A stretch of DNA of 64,000 nucleotides from Atherinomorus stipes (taxonomy: Eukaryota > Chordata > Actinopteri > Atheriniformes > Atherinidae), in assembly GCA_023101725.1 (NCBI GenBank), contig JALJCO010000054.1, forward strand, positions 186,001-250,000, read 5' to 3'. How positions within the stretch are numbered: the first letter of the stretch is position 1; the number at the start of each line of letters is the position of its first letter. The notes under the pieces were generated by a model. The model did not search any database, was not told where the DNA came from, and was given only the letters and a program-made list of their open reading frames with translations. The translations under genes were made by a program, and so were the position numbers. Of the stretch, positions 26,101-36,879 are shown piece by piece.

Positions 26101-26474
26101 TAAACCAACTGAGACGTTTCAGTAACACCATTGATTATATACTGTATTATGTTGTCATCCACACCAGGGATGCTTTTCCCTGTGGCTGATGCAGTCTCTG
26201 TCAGGGAATCGGGAGCGCAGCTGTGTTTAAAAACAACATAATGGATATATTTTTAAGAAAATAAGTGAAAACATGGTCTCATATTGCCCTCTTGTTTAAA
26301 AAACAAGAGGACTTAATCATAACACCCACCTGCATGAGTGGAAGAGTCATCCTTGTCAGTAAAGTAGATGATCACGAGCCCAATGCAGACACCGGTCATT
26401 GCCACAAAGAGAAATATCATGCATTTTTCCAGGGTGCTTAAAGTCCTGGAGCGATGACCCTTCTCTACATCCAT
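4793..26474 (-). CDS. Type II transmembrane CUB/serine protease polyserase, ovochymase-like
   Basis: Twenty-five coding exons, listed 5' to 3': 26474-26330, 25114-24996, 24079-23986, 22933-22793, 22661-22564, 20057-19931, 19484-19287, 17120-16905, 15898-15758, 14676-14431, 14304-14119, 11511-11402, 11178-11078, 10695-10418, 10192-10029, 9951-9768, 9666-9448, 7509-7375, 7249-7028, 6946-6764, 6620-6508, 6425-6334, 6041-5752, 5565-5405, 4990-4793. All boundaries are GT-AG and the joined length is 4161 bases (1386 residues plus stop). Residues 1-17 are basic, 18-38 form a hydrophobic signal anchor, and no cleavable signal follows, so the bulk is predicted extracellular. Order: CUB-A (about 50-155), CUB-B (170-285), Ser/Thr/Pro linker, CUB-C (308-420), CUB-D (427-550), protease 1 (571-849), CUB-E (850-960), CUB-F (968-1085), protease 2 (1103-1386). 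There is no LDLa, SEA or scavenger domain, which argues against enteropeptidase, matriptase and TMPRSS9. CUB/protease alternation fits ovochymases, the egg-associated polyproteases. The start was chosen for its anchor; an extra 69-base exon (26197-26129) would also fit in frame. Confidence 0.8.
8075..8165. repeat. Adjacent (CT)n and (TA)n microsatellites
   Basis: A 30-base CT tract (8075-8104) is followed by a mixed TATG stretch and a 34-base TA tract (about 8132-8165). The TA tract ends exactly at the left border of the Tc1 element, as expected for an element that targets TA. Confidence 0.9.
8166..9270 (+). mobile_element. Inactive Tc1-like DNA transposon
   Basis: The left end (CAGGGGGAAAATATTGAAC) and the reverse complement of the right end (CTAGGGTATTGAACACGTTG) belong to long terminal inverted repeats of roughly 180-200 bases, including a shared GATGTCGGCAACAACCCAAG. 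It inserted at TA-rich sequence. The inside carries a plus-strand transposase remnant from about 8519 with a Tc1 helix-turn-helix ([21 protein letters not shown]) and the first acidic motif (TVWSDETK). A TAA interrupts the N-terminal part, another stop follows just after the first acidic motif, and the C-terminal half with the other two catalytic acidic residues is missing. It cannot encode an active enzyme. Confidence 0.85.
9768..11511 (-). other. Serine protease domain 1 of the polyserase (five exons)
   Basis: Exons 11511-11402, 11178-11078, 10695-10418, 10192-10029 and 9951-9768. A linker cysteine (VCGKPA) precedes the activation site SR|IVNG (Ile589) and probably pairs with the cysteine of ISYACLP, as in zymogens whose propeptide stays tethered. 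The catalytic triad is complete: His637 in LTAAHC, Asp690 in FDIALV, Ser791 in GDSGGPL. The pocket residue equivalent to chymotrypsin 189 is Ser (ELKSVCQGDS), 215 is Phe (TSFG) and 226 is Ser (KKPSVF). This predicts chymotrypsin/elastase-like cleavage and rules out a trypsin-like pocket. The sequence around [14 protein letters not shown] recalls pancreatic elastases. The domain exon ends at a GTATGA donor; reading on gives a stop, so splicing is required. Confidence 0.8.
12455..12775. repeat. Possible MITE-like repeat with weak terminal inverted repeats
   Basis: Starts with GCTTTCAGACATGCATTGC and ends with GGAATGTTTGTCTGAATGTG; the ends are imperfect inverted copies (TTCAGACA... against ...TGTCTGAA). 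No coding capacity. Lies in the polyserase intron between exons 14119 and 11511. Confidence 0.3.
12905..13600. repeat. Two diverged copies of one dispersed repeat
   Basis: Segments near 12915-13110 and 13290-13600 share the order GCTCTGTCACTT(T)CTCTTTCTT, CAGCCA, AAATGGCCA, TGTTGATAT, TCCAGGA and AGGT(T/C)AGAAA...TAGTGTT. They are same-orientation copies with many differences. A 12-base C run precedes the first. Confidence 0.4.
14119..25114 (-). other. N-terminal block of four CUB domains of the polyserase
   Basis: CUB-A uses exons 25114-24996, 24079-23986 and 22933-22793; CUB-B uses 22661-22564, 20057-19931 and 19484-19287; CUB-C uses 17120-16905 and 15898-15758; CUB-D uses 14676-14431 and 14304-14119. 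CUB domains are about 110-residue beta sandwiches that bind partners, often through calcium. CUB-A and CUB-D keep all four family cysteines (for example GKLCTW, EHCTAD and KFCG in CUB-A). CUB-B and CUB-C keep only the second pair. A Ser/Thr/Pro-rich linker encoded at the end of exon 19484-19287 separates the first two CUBs from the rest and may be O-glycosylated. Confidence 0.75.
23352..23768. mobile_element. Tc1-type MITE (417 bp) with TA target duplication
   Basis: Bounded by TA on both sides. The left end CAGTTGTGCTTGAAAGTTTT and the reverse complement of the right end CAGTTGGGCTTGAAAGTTTA are matching terminal inverted repeats of the Tc1/mariner type common in fish. The interior is AT-rich and non-coding, so it is non-autonomous. 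It lies in the intron between polyserase exons 23986 and 22933. Confidence 0.75.
25185..25330 (+). mobile_element. 3' tail of an RTE-type LINE (Expander/Rex3-like)
   Basis: The words GCACAGACCTCCGCCAAGC, CCTCCCATATGTCTATC, AGAGTCCTTTAAAAAAAAT and CCAGATGGTGATCCAGATC, followed by CACCAAAATTTAATG, appear in the order known from the 3' tail of fish RTE-clade LINEs. Only the tail is present. Confidence 0.5.
26129..26197 (-). other. Candidate extra exon or exon relic in intron 1 of the polyserase
   Basis: Minus strand: acceptor-like CCCTGACAG, then 69 bases without a stop ([12 protein letters not shown], then [11 protein letters not shown]), then a weak GTGTTA donor. Both ends are phase 1, so including or skipping it keeps the reading frame. 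Its last 40 bases resemble the 3' part of the CUB-D exon at 14453-14490. It may be a real short exon, a degenerate CUB exon, or chance. Confidence 0.25.
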
Positions 26475-29400
26475 TTCCCTTCACAGAGTCCAAGATGTAC
26501 TAAACTGACTTTTTAACCAATTCACCAACTTATAACCAACACGAGGAGAACCAAATCTGAACTTTGTTCACAAAGATAAACCTCAGGTTCACCTAGATAT
26601 GATACTGTAGCATGTAAAGCAAGGAGTGGGGTGATTATCACTAAGCCATAGATCAAACATCATCGTTGGAAGTTAATGATTGCTGATCTTCCTTCAGGCC
26701 CAATTAATGAAACAACATGCATTCATCTTCTTGGAGAACTTACTTATAATAGTAGATCTAATTCAAAGCTCTTATCTATTGCAATTAATTAAGAAAAACT
26801 CAGGATTATATTATGAGTCATGATTTAGATACCAGCCATAGAGTGACATAATAAATTGCTGAAAAATTTTCAATGAAATCAAATTCTTATGTGAGGTAAA
26901 ATGCAGTGATAATGTGTTTGCCACACTCTTTCTGTTAGTTTTTCACTGCACAGCAAATTCATTGTCATGTGTTATTTACAGTTAAAGCAACATTCAGTGG
27001 GAAACCTGCTGACACACATTATCTTTGAATTAGAAATGAGGCTGACCAAGAGGATAACCCTTTTATTGAGCGACCACTTTCAGTAGGACAGAGATACGAC
27101 TAATCTGACAAAACTCAGACACTTTGAGACCCAACAATCTATAACCAACTGTCTCTACGCAGTAATTATTTAGATATTTCAGTAAATAATAAAAGAAAAT
27201 CAACATTCGGTTACAGACAGAATGAGAACAGCAAAAGAAAGGATTTGTTTTCAAAGAACTGAAAATATCAATTTTGAATTTCCATTTAATCCATTTAGTA
27301 GCATAACTAAGTCAGATGCATAAGAGTCAGTATAATCCACACCCTCCAAGATGTATCCTTTGAGCAACACCAGTACTGATACCAAATTATAATCAATCCA
27401 TCAGGAGAAATGATTCTGGTCTGCACTAAAGAGCTGGAAAATATCTTTAAAAAAACAAGTGTCATGTTAGCCTCATAAATGATGGTTTCATTCAGAGGCA
27501 GATTGCCTCTTCTAATTGTCATCAGTGATAACCCTCTGAGTCTCTCTATGTCAGAACCTGACTACAGTAGATTAAAATGATCTTAATAAAGTTGTTCTGG
27601 GTGAGCAGGATGAAAGAAAGATAACAAAAATATTTTTTATAGATTAGAAAGGATAAAAGTTTAGTTTGATCCAGACAACAATTGAAATGGCATCAGTTTG
27701 TTTCACAGGCCTGACAGATTTCATATCTGCACCCCTTCAGCTAAGGGAAAGGGGAATGAACTTCCTCTGCAGTACTTCAGACACCAAAGAGTGACAAAGA
27801 CCATAGTTTGACAAAAGCACTGAGGTAAGTGATAATGAGTTTTACAAGGAGGCGTTTCATATTTGAATGAATCTTTAGTGAAAGATGTTCAGTTGGGTAT
27901 TTTCATAAGGATATTCTGTTCTCACTTTGACCGTGTACAGTAAGACTGAAGCAGCAATCTAAGGTCTTATTATTACATTTTCTCTCAAGATCCAGAATTT
28001 CCTTTAATTTTGCTATAAAAAGAAAAAAAAAAGCTTCTTACCAGTCCTCGAGGACACTCTTTACACAGAGTTATAATTTTCACTTTAATTTTAGATGCAC
28101 AACATTTGTATGTTTCTGTGTTCATCTGCATCAAAAGTCCTCCCTTTTCTCTTTGTCGTTCACCTTTATCAGTGTTTGTTTTGGATCTTCTTGCTCCACC
28201 AGGGGAGCTGTGATTTATGTGCACATCTGTGAGCCATAATAAAGCAGTAATGAAGCCAGGTAAGGTGACCTTTGTGTTTATGTGTGTGCATGTATAGGCT
28301 TTTTTTCTACATGAATCTTTGCACATACAGGTCTGTAAGTTGCACATACATATGCATGTGTATTGAGCGGTCAGTAAACAGCAATGACATCTAAGACAGA
28401 AGCGCAGACAGAAAGACTGAATACATTTCAAGCTCTTGCAAAACAGGACAGTGTGAAGCCACAGTATGTGTGACAAGAGGAGACAAAAGGGCTTTTGCTC
28501 CAGAAAACCAGAATTGTTTAATACAAGCACGCACTTACACAGGCCAAGACTTCACTGCAAACAAATGTAGGCCACATAATCCACTGGGAACAGAGCGGCT
28601 ATCAGGAGGAAGAGTCTCACTACCAGCTATCAGGCTAATACAATATAAGGATGAGAAAAAGAGAGGAACAAAAGATGATCATTTTGTGGAAAGCATCCTG
28701 CAGAAGGGGAAGCCAGCAGAGGCTTTAATTACCTCACTGTTAGTGGTTTAGGATGCTTCATTGTGTTTTAATCTGAGGAGAGAGTAACTGGGAAAAAGAC
28801 AAATTGGAAGTGAAAGTTCAAGGAGAAAGTAGAGTGAGAAAGAAAGACATGGGAATGAAAACTAAAGGCAAATACAGATGATGGAAAATAGCTGAGTATG
28901 GAAAAAAAAAATAAATGGAGGAGAAATTTAACAAATTGTCTTCACTGCAGATTGTCAGTGATGTTCTGCACCCTCTGCGATAGAAATAAATGGCAACACT
29001 GTTCATCAGCCCCCATGATTACAAACTGCATGTCTAGAAATATGATCAGTAAACATTATTAACACCAATCCCCATGACAGAAGTGTATCTAATTTGTCAC
29101 AAATGATTTGTGAGTGGATATGTTTTATCCTGATGATGGTCTTGATAATTGTAATGGCTTCTCTCCAAGTACTGTAGGGCTTCCTATGAGGGTTTCTATA
29201 AGAAATGAGGGAGCTCCTATGTTTATGAAGCTAACTGGGTCACTGCGAGCAGATTTCAAATCCCAATACCACAGCATCTTATCTGTAGGCCTTCAATTAT
29301 AGCTCAAAAATAATGCTGCTGCTGCCCTCAATTTCTTCCCTACTTCAGGAATACTGTTATACTTTCAAATTTTGGAAAAATATGAAGGAATAGATTGAGG

Positions 29401-30490
29401 AGTATAAACTGAATAGCGCCCCTTATATGATAGATTCATTTAACCAACTTGTACACAACCAGTTCAAATAAAAGTGCAGCAAACAGAATAGGAACAGGTA
29501 TGCTTTATCTTTTCAGAGCTAAAAAACCTCTGATAAATGTACACCACAGTTTCTCCTACAGTCACTCAGCTTAGCCACAGCGCCACTACCATTAGTTTCA
29601 GCATGTCAGCGTGAGTCTGGGAAAGCCTTTGGGCTGTAACATGAAGGCTCCTGCCTTCTCGCATGGACCATCAGTCTTTAATTGTAGCTTTTGAACCAGC
29701 CTGGGAGTTCCCTTGTAAGATGACACTTCAGAGATTATTATTTTGTGCTCTGCTGGTATGAGGGCCATACTGTTGCAGCCATGTTTCAAAGAAATCCCTA
29801 TAATGTCTGTATCAACACAATTTAACAGGTTTTATGTTTGTAAAGGATGACTTTTCTCCGCCTAAAGAAATTTTTTTAAATGCTTTCAATCTGGGTTTAA
29901 TCATAATGCATTTTGTTGTTTCAATCCAATATACTTTTTTGGGTCAATCTAATTTATTTGAAATTGTTCAACTTAATTTTTTCTCTTTCTAGTTTGACTG
30001 ACTTGAATAATAAATCATTTTTTATTGGTTTGATTTACACTAATATTTTAGGTTTACATTTGTGTGATAGCTACATGTTTATTTTTTTCCCCATTATCCC
30101 CAAGACCCCAAATAACATTTCTATAGTGTCTAAATAGCTTATTATACAGTAGCAGTTTACTGTGTTTTCAATGAATGTTTGTGAAATTAATTTTCCTTTT
30201 TATTTATTTCCTTGTTTTTAATGATTCTACAACCTTTATTCCATTCATAAGACACCAGTACAGCTTGAATATCATAAAAGGTCCATGTTGTCATGAAAAA
30301 ATAGAAGTGTATTACTTGATTGTGCATTGCAAGATGAACTTTTAATGAGCAATTTTACAGAGTGCCAGGCGAGAATATGCCCAAAAAATGCCCTCAGACC
30401 CCATAGGGTTCCAACTAAACTTGTATGGGTAAATTAATCTAAGATTAATGTGCAATCTAAACTTATTAAAAAGAAGTTTAGAAGACTTAT
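26475..30490. other. Gene-free intergenic stretch
   Basis: AT-rich DNA upstream of the polyserase. No exon, RNA gene or clear transposon boundary seen. The open frames present have no recognisable domain or splice context. No TATA box is evident immediately above the polyserase start, so an upstream non-coding exon is possible. Confidence 0.5.
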
Positions 30491-31690
30491 CTTTCTTTTT
30501 TTTCCGAAATTGTCTAATCCAGCAAGCAGAATGAATATCTGTCTGCTTGATTGTGTTGAACAGATTTGCTTTGCCAAGGGGAGCTTTATTTACTTTTTTA
30601 TTTGTTTGTTTGTTTGTGTTAATTCTTGTTTAACAGCATGACCCAAGAAGAGGAAAGAGAAGGTTAAGAAAAAGAAAATATAAAGACTGAACAAAAATGA
30701 GAAAGAAAATAAAAAGAACAAAAAGACAAAAATACACCAAAACAGCCAATTGCTGCATCTGCGCAGAAAGCTTGTAGCTCTTTCTCCAGTCCAGGTTATC
30801 GCTCAGGAGGCACGGAAGCAAGGGTAATAGTGAGGTGGGTGTGGAGGGATGAGGTGTGTGTTTGTGTGTAAGATGATAAGGTATCAATGGGCATGGTATG
30901 TGCAGGGGTACAAGGGTTTGGCCTTGGAGACAGTGAATGTCAGAGAGTGACAGGAGGGAGGACCGTGCAGGAGGGGAGAGGTGTGTAGAAGGGGAGGAGG
31001 GTGTGGAGGGAGGGTGTCAGGGGTGAGTATGGAGGAAGAAGTAGGGGGGAGTGAAGTGTGTGTGGGAGTGAGGAGTGTGTGTGGGGGATGGAGGTGCAGG
31101 CTTGCTCCTCCTTGCAGAGACGAGGTTGCATCTGCATGACTGCATCACCATAGTGACCCTTTATTCTGCAGGCTGACACTGCGATACTGCTTCCCGTTGC
31201 TCTGACTAGGTTTTACCTCTTTTCTGCGTAGTTCTTGTGTGTGTATACATGATCTTATGATACTCCAGTTGCTGAATTACTGTATTTAAGTTTTCTTCAG
31301 CTAGGTTGCCAACTGCAGGTCCTCCTAAAGGGATTGCTAGTTTTGTTTTCTAGCAAAGACCATGGAATGTTGTTTATGGGTTTCTGTACAGAAGCATCAA
31401 TTGACTGTGTAAGTGTATCCATTTTTCTTCTCTCTCTCTTTTCTTCACCCTTTTCTCTCTTTTCCACTTCTTATCGTTTCTTCTCTTAACTTTCATTTCC
31501 CGCTTGTCAAGCCCAGCAAAAAGATGCAAAATGGAGTTATAAACAAATACTTAATTAAAGAAATAAAATGAACAAACTCAGAACATAAAGAGAATATGTT
31601 CATAAAGCTCCCCTTGGCAAAGCAAATCTGTTCAACACAAAAAACGTAGCCAGATCATCATTCTGCTTGCTACAATGCTGGACAGGACAA
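30490..31690. repeat. Inverted-repeat-bounded unit (39-bp perfect arms)
   Basis: The 39 bases at 30551-30589 (TTGTGTTGAACAGATTTGCT...) recur exactly inverted at 31602-31640. Outside them AGCAGAATGA and a CCAGCA-containing stretch also match in inverted order. Between the arms, about 1 kb is strongly strand-biased: A/G-rich from 30640 to 31090 (GTGTGGAGGG-type words) and C/T-rich at 31420-31500. No transposase is seen. It could be a non-autonomous element with inverted ends or two copies of one repeat in opposite orientation. Confidence 0.6.
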
Positions 31691-32090
31691 GTTAGGAAAA
31701 AAAAATATGAGGAATTAAAAGTGCTCTAAGGTGAGTGTGATGGTGCAAATGAAACTGTGTCTCTGCAAAGGCCAGAGGGAGACCATAGGGCCCCCAAACC
31801 TGGGCCAACAGCACCAACTCCAGGGCACGGGCCAGAGCCACAGCCCCACAGAGACGGACATGCAGACAGCAGCAAATGGCCCCAGCCAGAGCCCCCCCAC
31901 AGCCACAGGGCACAGGATCTGATGGGCTGAGACCAGCAGCCACCAACCCCACTGAGTGCTGGCCACCCAGGACAGGCAAAGCACACCCCACGAGCATGGT
32001 GGGGTGTGCTTTGCCTGGCCTGGATGGCCCTCTAGGTCACCCTAGAGGGCCATCCAGCACGGGCCAGCACCTGTCCCACACCTCGGGCAC
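31690..32090. repeat. GC-rich dispersed repeat with two perfect hairpins
   Basis: A sharply GC-rich block (GGGCACGGGCCAGAGCC-type words) inside AT-rich surroundings. It contains a hairpin with 19-bp perfect arms (31973-31991 and 31999-32017, 7-base loop) and, two bases later, one with 17-bp perfect arms (32020-32036 and 32041-32057, 4-base loop). Open frames across it on both strands are by-products of the composition. Confidence 0.6.
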
Positions 32091-32430
32091 AAGGGCACTC
32101 CACCACCACCACACACACTCCTCACGTCACTCATTACAGACACACATGCACACGCCCACACATACCTCACCCACACACACACACACATAACTCACCCCGC
32201 TCACTCCTCTCTCCACCCCCAGCACGCACACACACACACACACACCCACGCACACACACTAACACATACCTCACCCCCTACATACACTCCTCTCTCAACC
32301 CCCCAGCACATGAACCCACACATACACCACCCTTTGCACACCCACATACACCCCCCTCCCCCCCACACACCCACACACACCCACACACACCCACGCCACA
32401 CACACACACACACACACACACCCAAACGTC
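32090..32430. repeat. CA-rich imperfect minisatellite
   Basis: Almost pure A/C on the plus strand, built from CACACA and CACCCCC/CCCACACAC words with interspersed ACATACAC and CTCACCC units. Not coding. Confidence 0.85.
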
Positions 32431-32439
32431 CACATATGC

Positions 32440-32560
32440 CCCATCTGCTGAAGTCTTTGAAATGACAGACAGGCAGCCAGTGTAGAGACTTCAGAACTGG
32501 ACTGATGTGGTCTAAAAGCCATGTTAGAGTAAAAACCTCACAAATACAAGTCATAATATC
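32440..32560. repeat. Possible LINE-derived fragment
   Basis: AGGCAGCCAGTGTAGAGACT followed by TCAGAACTGGACTGATGTGG resembles a segment near the 3' end of fish L2-type LINEs (from memory). No boundaries seen. Confidence 0.3.
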
Positions 32561-35500
32561 ACAAAACAGCATGGTGTAGTGTGCTGAAAATGTTTCTAAT
32601 GTAAACAAAATAAAGATTTTGCACAAAGATACTATCATCACTACAGTTTTGAACTGAAGGCAAAGTTAGGTACATCTTAAACTTTTAGTTTTCATCATCT
32701 GCTGCCCACAAACAAAGTTAAAGTCGCTTTTGTATGAAAGATCTGAATTTGAGCATAACTCAGCAAGAGAACATAAATACCTAACAAAAGCTTCTGTGGG
32801 AAAGGGATGAACAGGTGGGGCAGCAACATGGTTTCCTGATCTGAAAAAAATGTTCATGTAGCCTGTTATACTGTAGGCTAACTGTTAGCCTGCTGTTTTG
32901 CTAATTTTTCCGGATAAAATGTTTCTCAAAATGGTTGTGTGTGGTGTCCTGCTGAGGGATGCCGTTCAGATCAGAACACTTCTTTTTGACATCTGGCACA
33001 GACCTCTGTGTCACTCTCACATCATTTACACAGCAACATGCTGCCACTCACCAGCCTTTCATTTATTTCTGATTCCACCACTGTGACGCCCAAATAAAAT
33101 GATTTTGTGAGCCTCCATCTCACCCAAAAGTACCTCAATTTCAGATTCTTGTCTTCTTAGTTGCCAGAATTAAGCTTTGAATGCCACAGATCACCTTGCT
33201 TATCTATTTGCAGAAATATCCATGAGGTACTTTGAATTGAATATTTATGGTAGAATGTGGGTAGGGGGCGGGATATGAGCCAAATTCACCTTTGCAAACT
33301 TCCAGGAAGAGAGTGATTAAGGGGAAATTGCTTGCCTCTGTGCACATGCACAGCTTTATAAATTTCTTCTTTTTTTTTCTTTTTTTTTTTTTTTGGTGCA
33401 TGCATACTTTTAGTTTTGGCCACACATGCACTTTTAGTAAGGATCCTGCACCTAGTTTTATAAATGAGCACCCTGGCAAGTTGTCTACAGTGTATCCAGA
33501 GTGACTTTGCACTTTAGCATTGTGTTGTCTCACATATAATATGCATTTATTGTAGCATTGCCAACCATGGAGCAGATGGAGTTGGGTGGGGGGGTAAACT
33601 GCAGCCTCATTTCTTTAAAGGGTAACTGAGGCTACAACAACGAAAAAAAAGCTTACAATAGACCAGACATCATACTGAAGTCTTTCCTTAAAGATGCCAC
33701 AAATCCCCATGAGGAGGCAGGAAGTGCAAGTGGATGGCAGCATTTTCAGGCAGATCATGCTGCAGGTGGGTTTCACATTTGCCCATGCTGACAACAATCA
33801 GTCTCAATGTGAAGAGCCAGACAACTTGATTGGCCAGTGAAAAGTTTAACTATTTTCGGGTCCATATTTTTTGCTAGCATAGCAAAGCTAATTACCCAGA
33901 ATTCCATTTGGGAACAAACTTCACTATATTGAAGGTGAATAAGAACTAGCACCTACTGTAGAATGCACACATGTGCACACTGTCTCTGATATCAATGCAT
34001 TAGCCGGCTGTATGATGTCATTGAAATCCTTGTCCATGTTCCTCACCACTGGAATAAATCTTCCCCTGTGCTAACCTAAGTCTGTCATAACGATGCAGTG
34101 AGTAGGGGGTTATTAAAAATTGAAACACAGCTAATTGAAAACAGGGTAAAAGAATTAGACTTTAGGCTGGTGGCTGCAACAACAGAAAAGAAGAGAAATT
34201 ATGTGTAAAGTAGAAGCTGACACCAGTGGGAAATAATAGGCGACGGCTGAATTTGGCATTTAATGACTCCAGAGATCATTGTTGTCAGTTCTACAGCCTT
34301 CACTCAGCCCTGTAGCATGAGATCGGTCCTGAATAGCACATTTTGTGTGGAAAGCGGTCACTGTTGCCAAATTTACAAGTTTGATTTGCATCATTAGGAC
34401 ACATATAAGTATGACTTAGTGGCTGACTACGTCCTCTGATCCCAGTGGATCCAAAAAGAAATAGGCATTGGGATTAGACGCTTAAGTCAGCGTTATTCAT
34501 TATACGTTGTGACATTTCACAGCACCACTATGGATACAGAAGACTTTTTTTTTATCCGCGCTATCACATCCTGACATAAACATGAAGTGACACACGTGTT
34601 AAGACAGTAACACTGGTCACCCAGAATCAGTGTTATGCCAGTCAGGACAGTGCATCCACACTGAAAAAGTGTTTAAAAAACAATCTTTTTTTTCTTTTCT
34701 TTTCTTTAACTTTGAGGGAGATGTATTTGATTAAGAAATACAGTAAAAAAAAAAAAAAAAAAAATCACATGAAGTCAGAGAGCTGGTATACTCAGGACTT
34801 CAACCTACTGTATAGGACACTAGGACACAAATTTTCATTTATTCATATAGATGTTTACACTTTTTCAAGCTTTCCGGATGCGTTTGCATGGCACTCAATC
34901 ATATTTTTCTCAAAACACCGTAATATGTGTTTCCATTTCAGTAGTTCCAGTAGTTCAATTCTTATTATAATTTACTTTATAAAATATAAAACACAACTTC
35001 CGAAATCCAAAAGTCTGAAGACTATGTAACTTATAATCTTGTAATACAAACAAGCTGGGAATCAGCTCTGAAATATGGAAGTGTGATGAAGAACATTTAT
35101 GTTTTTACAGCCTTCGAGATTTGAAGAAAATTATACTGAACTCTACATAACTCTAAGTTTGAGATAAAACACACACGCACACAGAAGAAATAACACACAC
35201 TGGGAAGAAGAGCCCCCCCCCCAGCATTGCTCTTACAACTTTTACCGTTACTATTTGGGTCACTGGCAGCTGTTTTCAAAACCATTATATAAGATGAAGA
35301 TATGTCATTTACCTCGTCTATCAACCCCATAAGAATAAGAAACAACATAAGTGTGTAGTTAAAACCCTTTTGATAGGCAATAAAACTAATTTTCAAGCGA
35401 TTTTCTTTGCTTAGAAAAGACTGAACTACAACTGCCTGTTTGTATTCTAAGTCATCTTTCCTTTGACTATTCCAAACTTAATATTGAGACTCTTTTCTGC

Positions 35501-36860
35501 AACACAACAAGCCCTGCAGCAGTAGCACATCTTGTTCCGCATGACTTGGCCTCCCGTTCACCTTATTTACTGTATGGCTGTTCTCAAAACAAAGATATGA
35601 AAATGGCTCCAATGGTCTCATTCCCTGCTCTCGCATTTATTAATCGCTCCTGAAGGTCTGAATGAATCATCTAAAAGAGACTTTTAAGCAGGTTATACCT
35701 TTTGCTCTTAGCAGTTTCATTTAAAATGGCTGAATTAGTTTTTCCTGTATCGCTTTATCAAAAGGACAGGAGTCCCATTCAGATGTCCTGGAGCGGGGGC
35801 ATGTAAGAACACATGTATGCAACATTCACTCTTGACTTCCTGCTGAGATTTTCCACCCAGACCACAAGTGAAATCATCAGTGAGTGAGACAATGCATGAA
35901 TTTGTCAGGAAATAGTCCAGAGTTTCCAGAACCACTGTATATGTACAGTAAGGGGGGGGGGGGGGGGGTGTGTGTGTGTGTGTGTGAGATGGTGAGACTT
36001 TGCCCTTTCTGCTGACCTGTAGACTGTTTTCCACTCGCTTTCCACCATTGTGGATATGCACAAATTTATTTAGTGATCTAACCCACTAAGGAAACTCATC
36101 TATTATTCTCAAAATGTAGTGAAGAAAGCCTCATTTCTGCATGACGTGCTGCCAGCCGCTCCTCCTTTGTATCTCCAGCAAGGAGAGTGCATCCCCAACA
36201 GAAAGCCTCCCACTGTGATCTGCTGGTGTAAACAGTCAGATAAACCTAACATAACTGTCCAGACTTTCTCCTGTAAATCTCTGGTGTTTGGAACTAAAAA
36301 CGTTTTTTTTTGTTGTTTTTTTTTTTTTTGTTATTTCCGTCTGTGTGTGTGCAGGGGAATTACTCAGTGGCACTGTGCTGTATGTGTATCTGTCAGTTTT
36401 TACATTGGTTGGGTCAGTCTCAGCTATGCTGCTGTTTCACTTACATTTAATTATATTTGATTAAAGCAAATTAACTTTTCTTTTCTTTTGATAATCGGGT
36501 TGTTTTGAGAAATTCTACTATAAAACAGTTGCATCTATTGTAATATTACTGTGCAGTGTGTTACAGTGATAGGGATTCATTTTAATGTAATTTATAGATT
36601 TAGTGTCATTTAGCACTTTTTTAAGATAAATCCCCACTCTTTTTTCTAATATTGAATCAAACTTATTCAGCCGCTTGATTTCACCCTCTCAACCTGGCAT
36701 CTTACTGGTAGCAGAGTACCACTTTTCATATGCCCACCTACATTATAACACTGATTATCACAGGTCCAGAAACACTCATGATAACAGCATATGTGTTATG
36801 TGTATTAGAATATAAGTGGTAAGATACATGTGAATCTATCCTAGATTTTCAGCTCTTCTT
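32561..36860. other. Gene-free stretch with homopolymer and simple tracts
   Basis: No supported exon. Contains T- and A-runs, a run of about 16 G followed by (GT)n at roughly 35952-35986, and T-rich tracts near 33370 and 36305. Short open frames are not convincing. Confidence 0.5.
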
Positions 36861-36879
36861 TCTAGTGAATTGACCCACC

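Noticed and set aside
4793..26474. Enteropeptidase or matriptase identity for the protease gene
   Set aside because: Those have LDL-receptor, SEA or scavenger domains and one trypsin-like protease; this gene has none of these and two chymotrypsin/elastase-like units.
27985..28530. A 181-codon minus-strand frame
   Set aside because: Peptide composition looks random, there is no family motif, and no conserved start or splice pattern is visible.
31692..32190. Overlapping open frames of about 60-100 residues on both strands
   Set aside because: They lie in a GC-rich or CA-rich repeat block, give low-complexity peptides and have no splice or start context.
32090..32430. CRISPR-like array in the CA-rich block
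   Set aside because: No constant repeat with unique spacers; it is an imperfect microsatellite in a vertebrate genome.
32201..32641. A 146-codon minus-strand frame rich in Val, Cys and Trp
   Set aside because: It is the translation of the CA/GT minisatellite.
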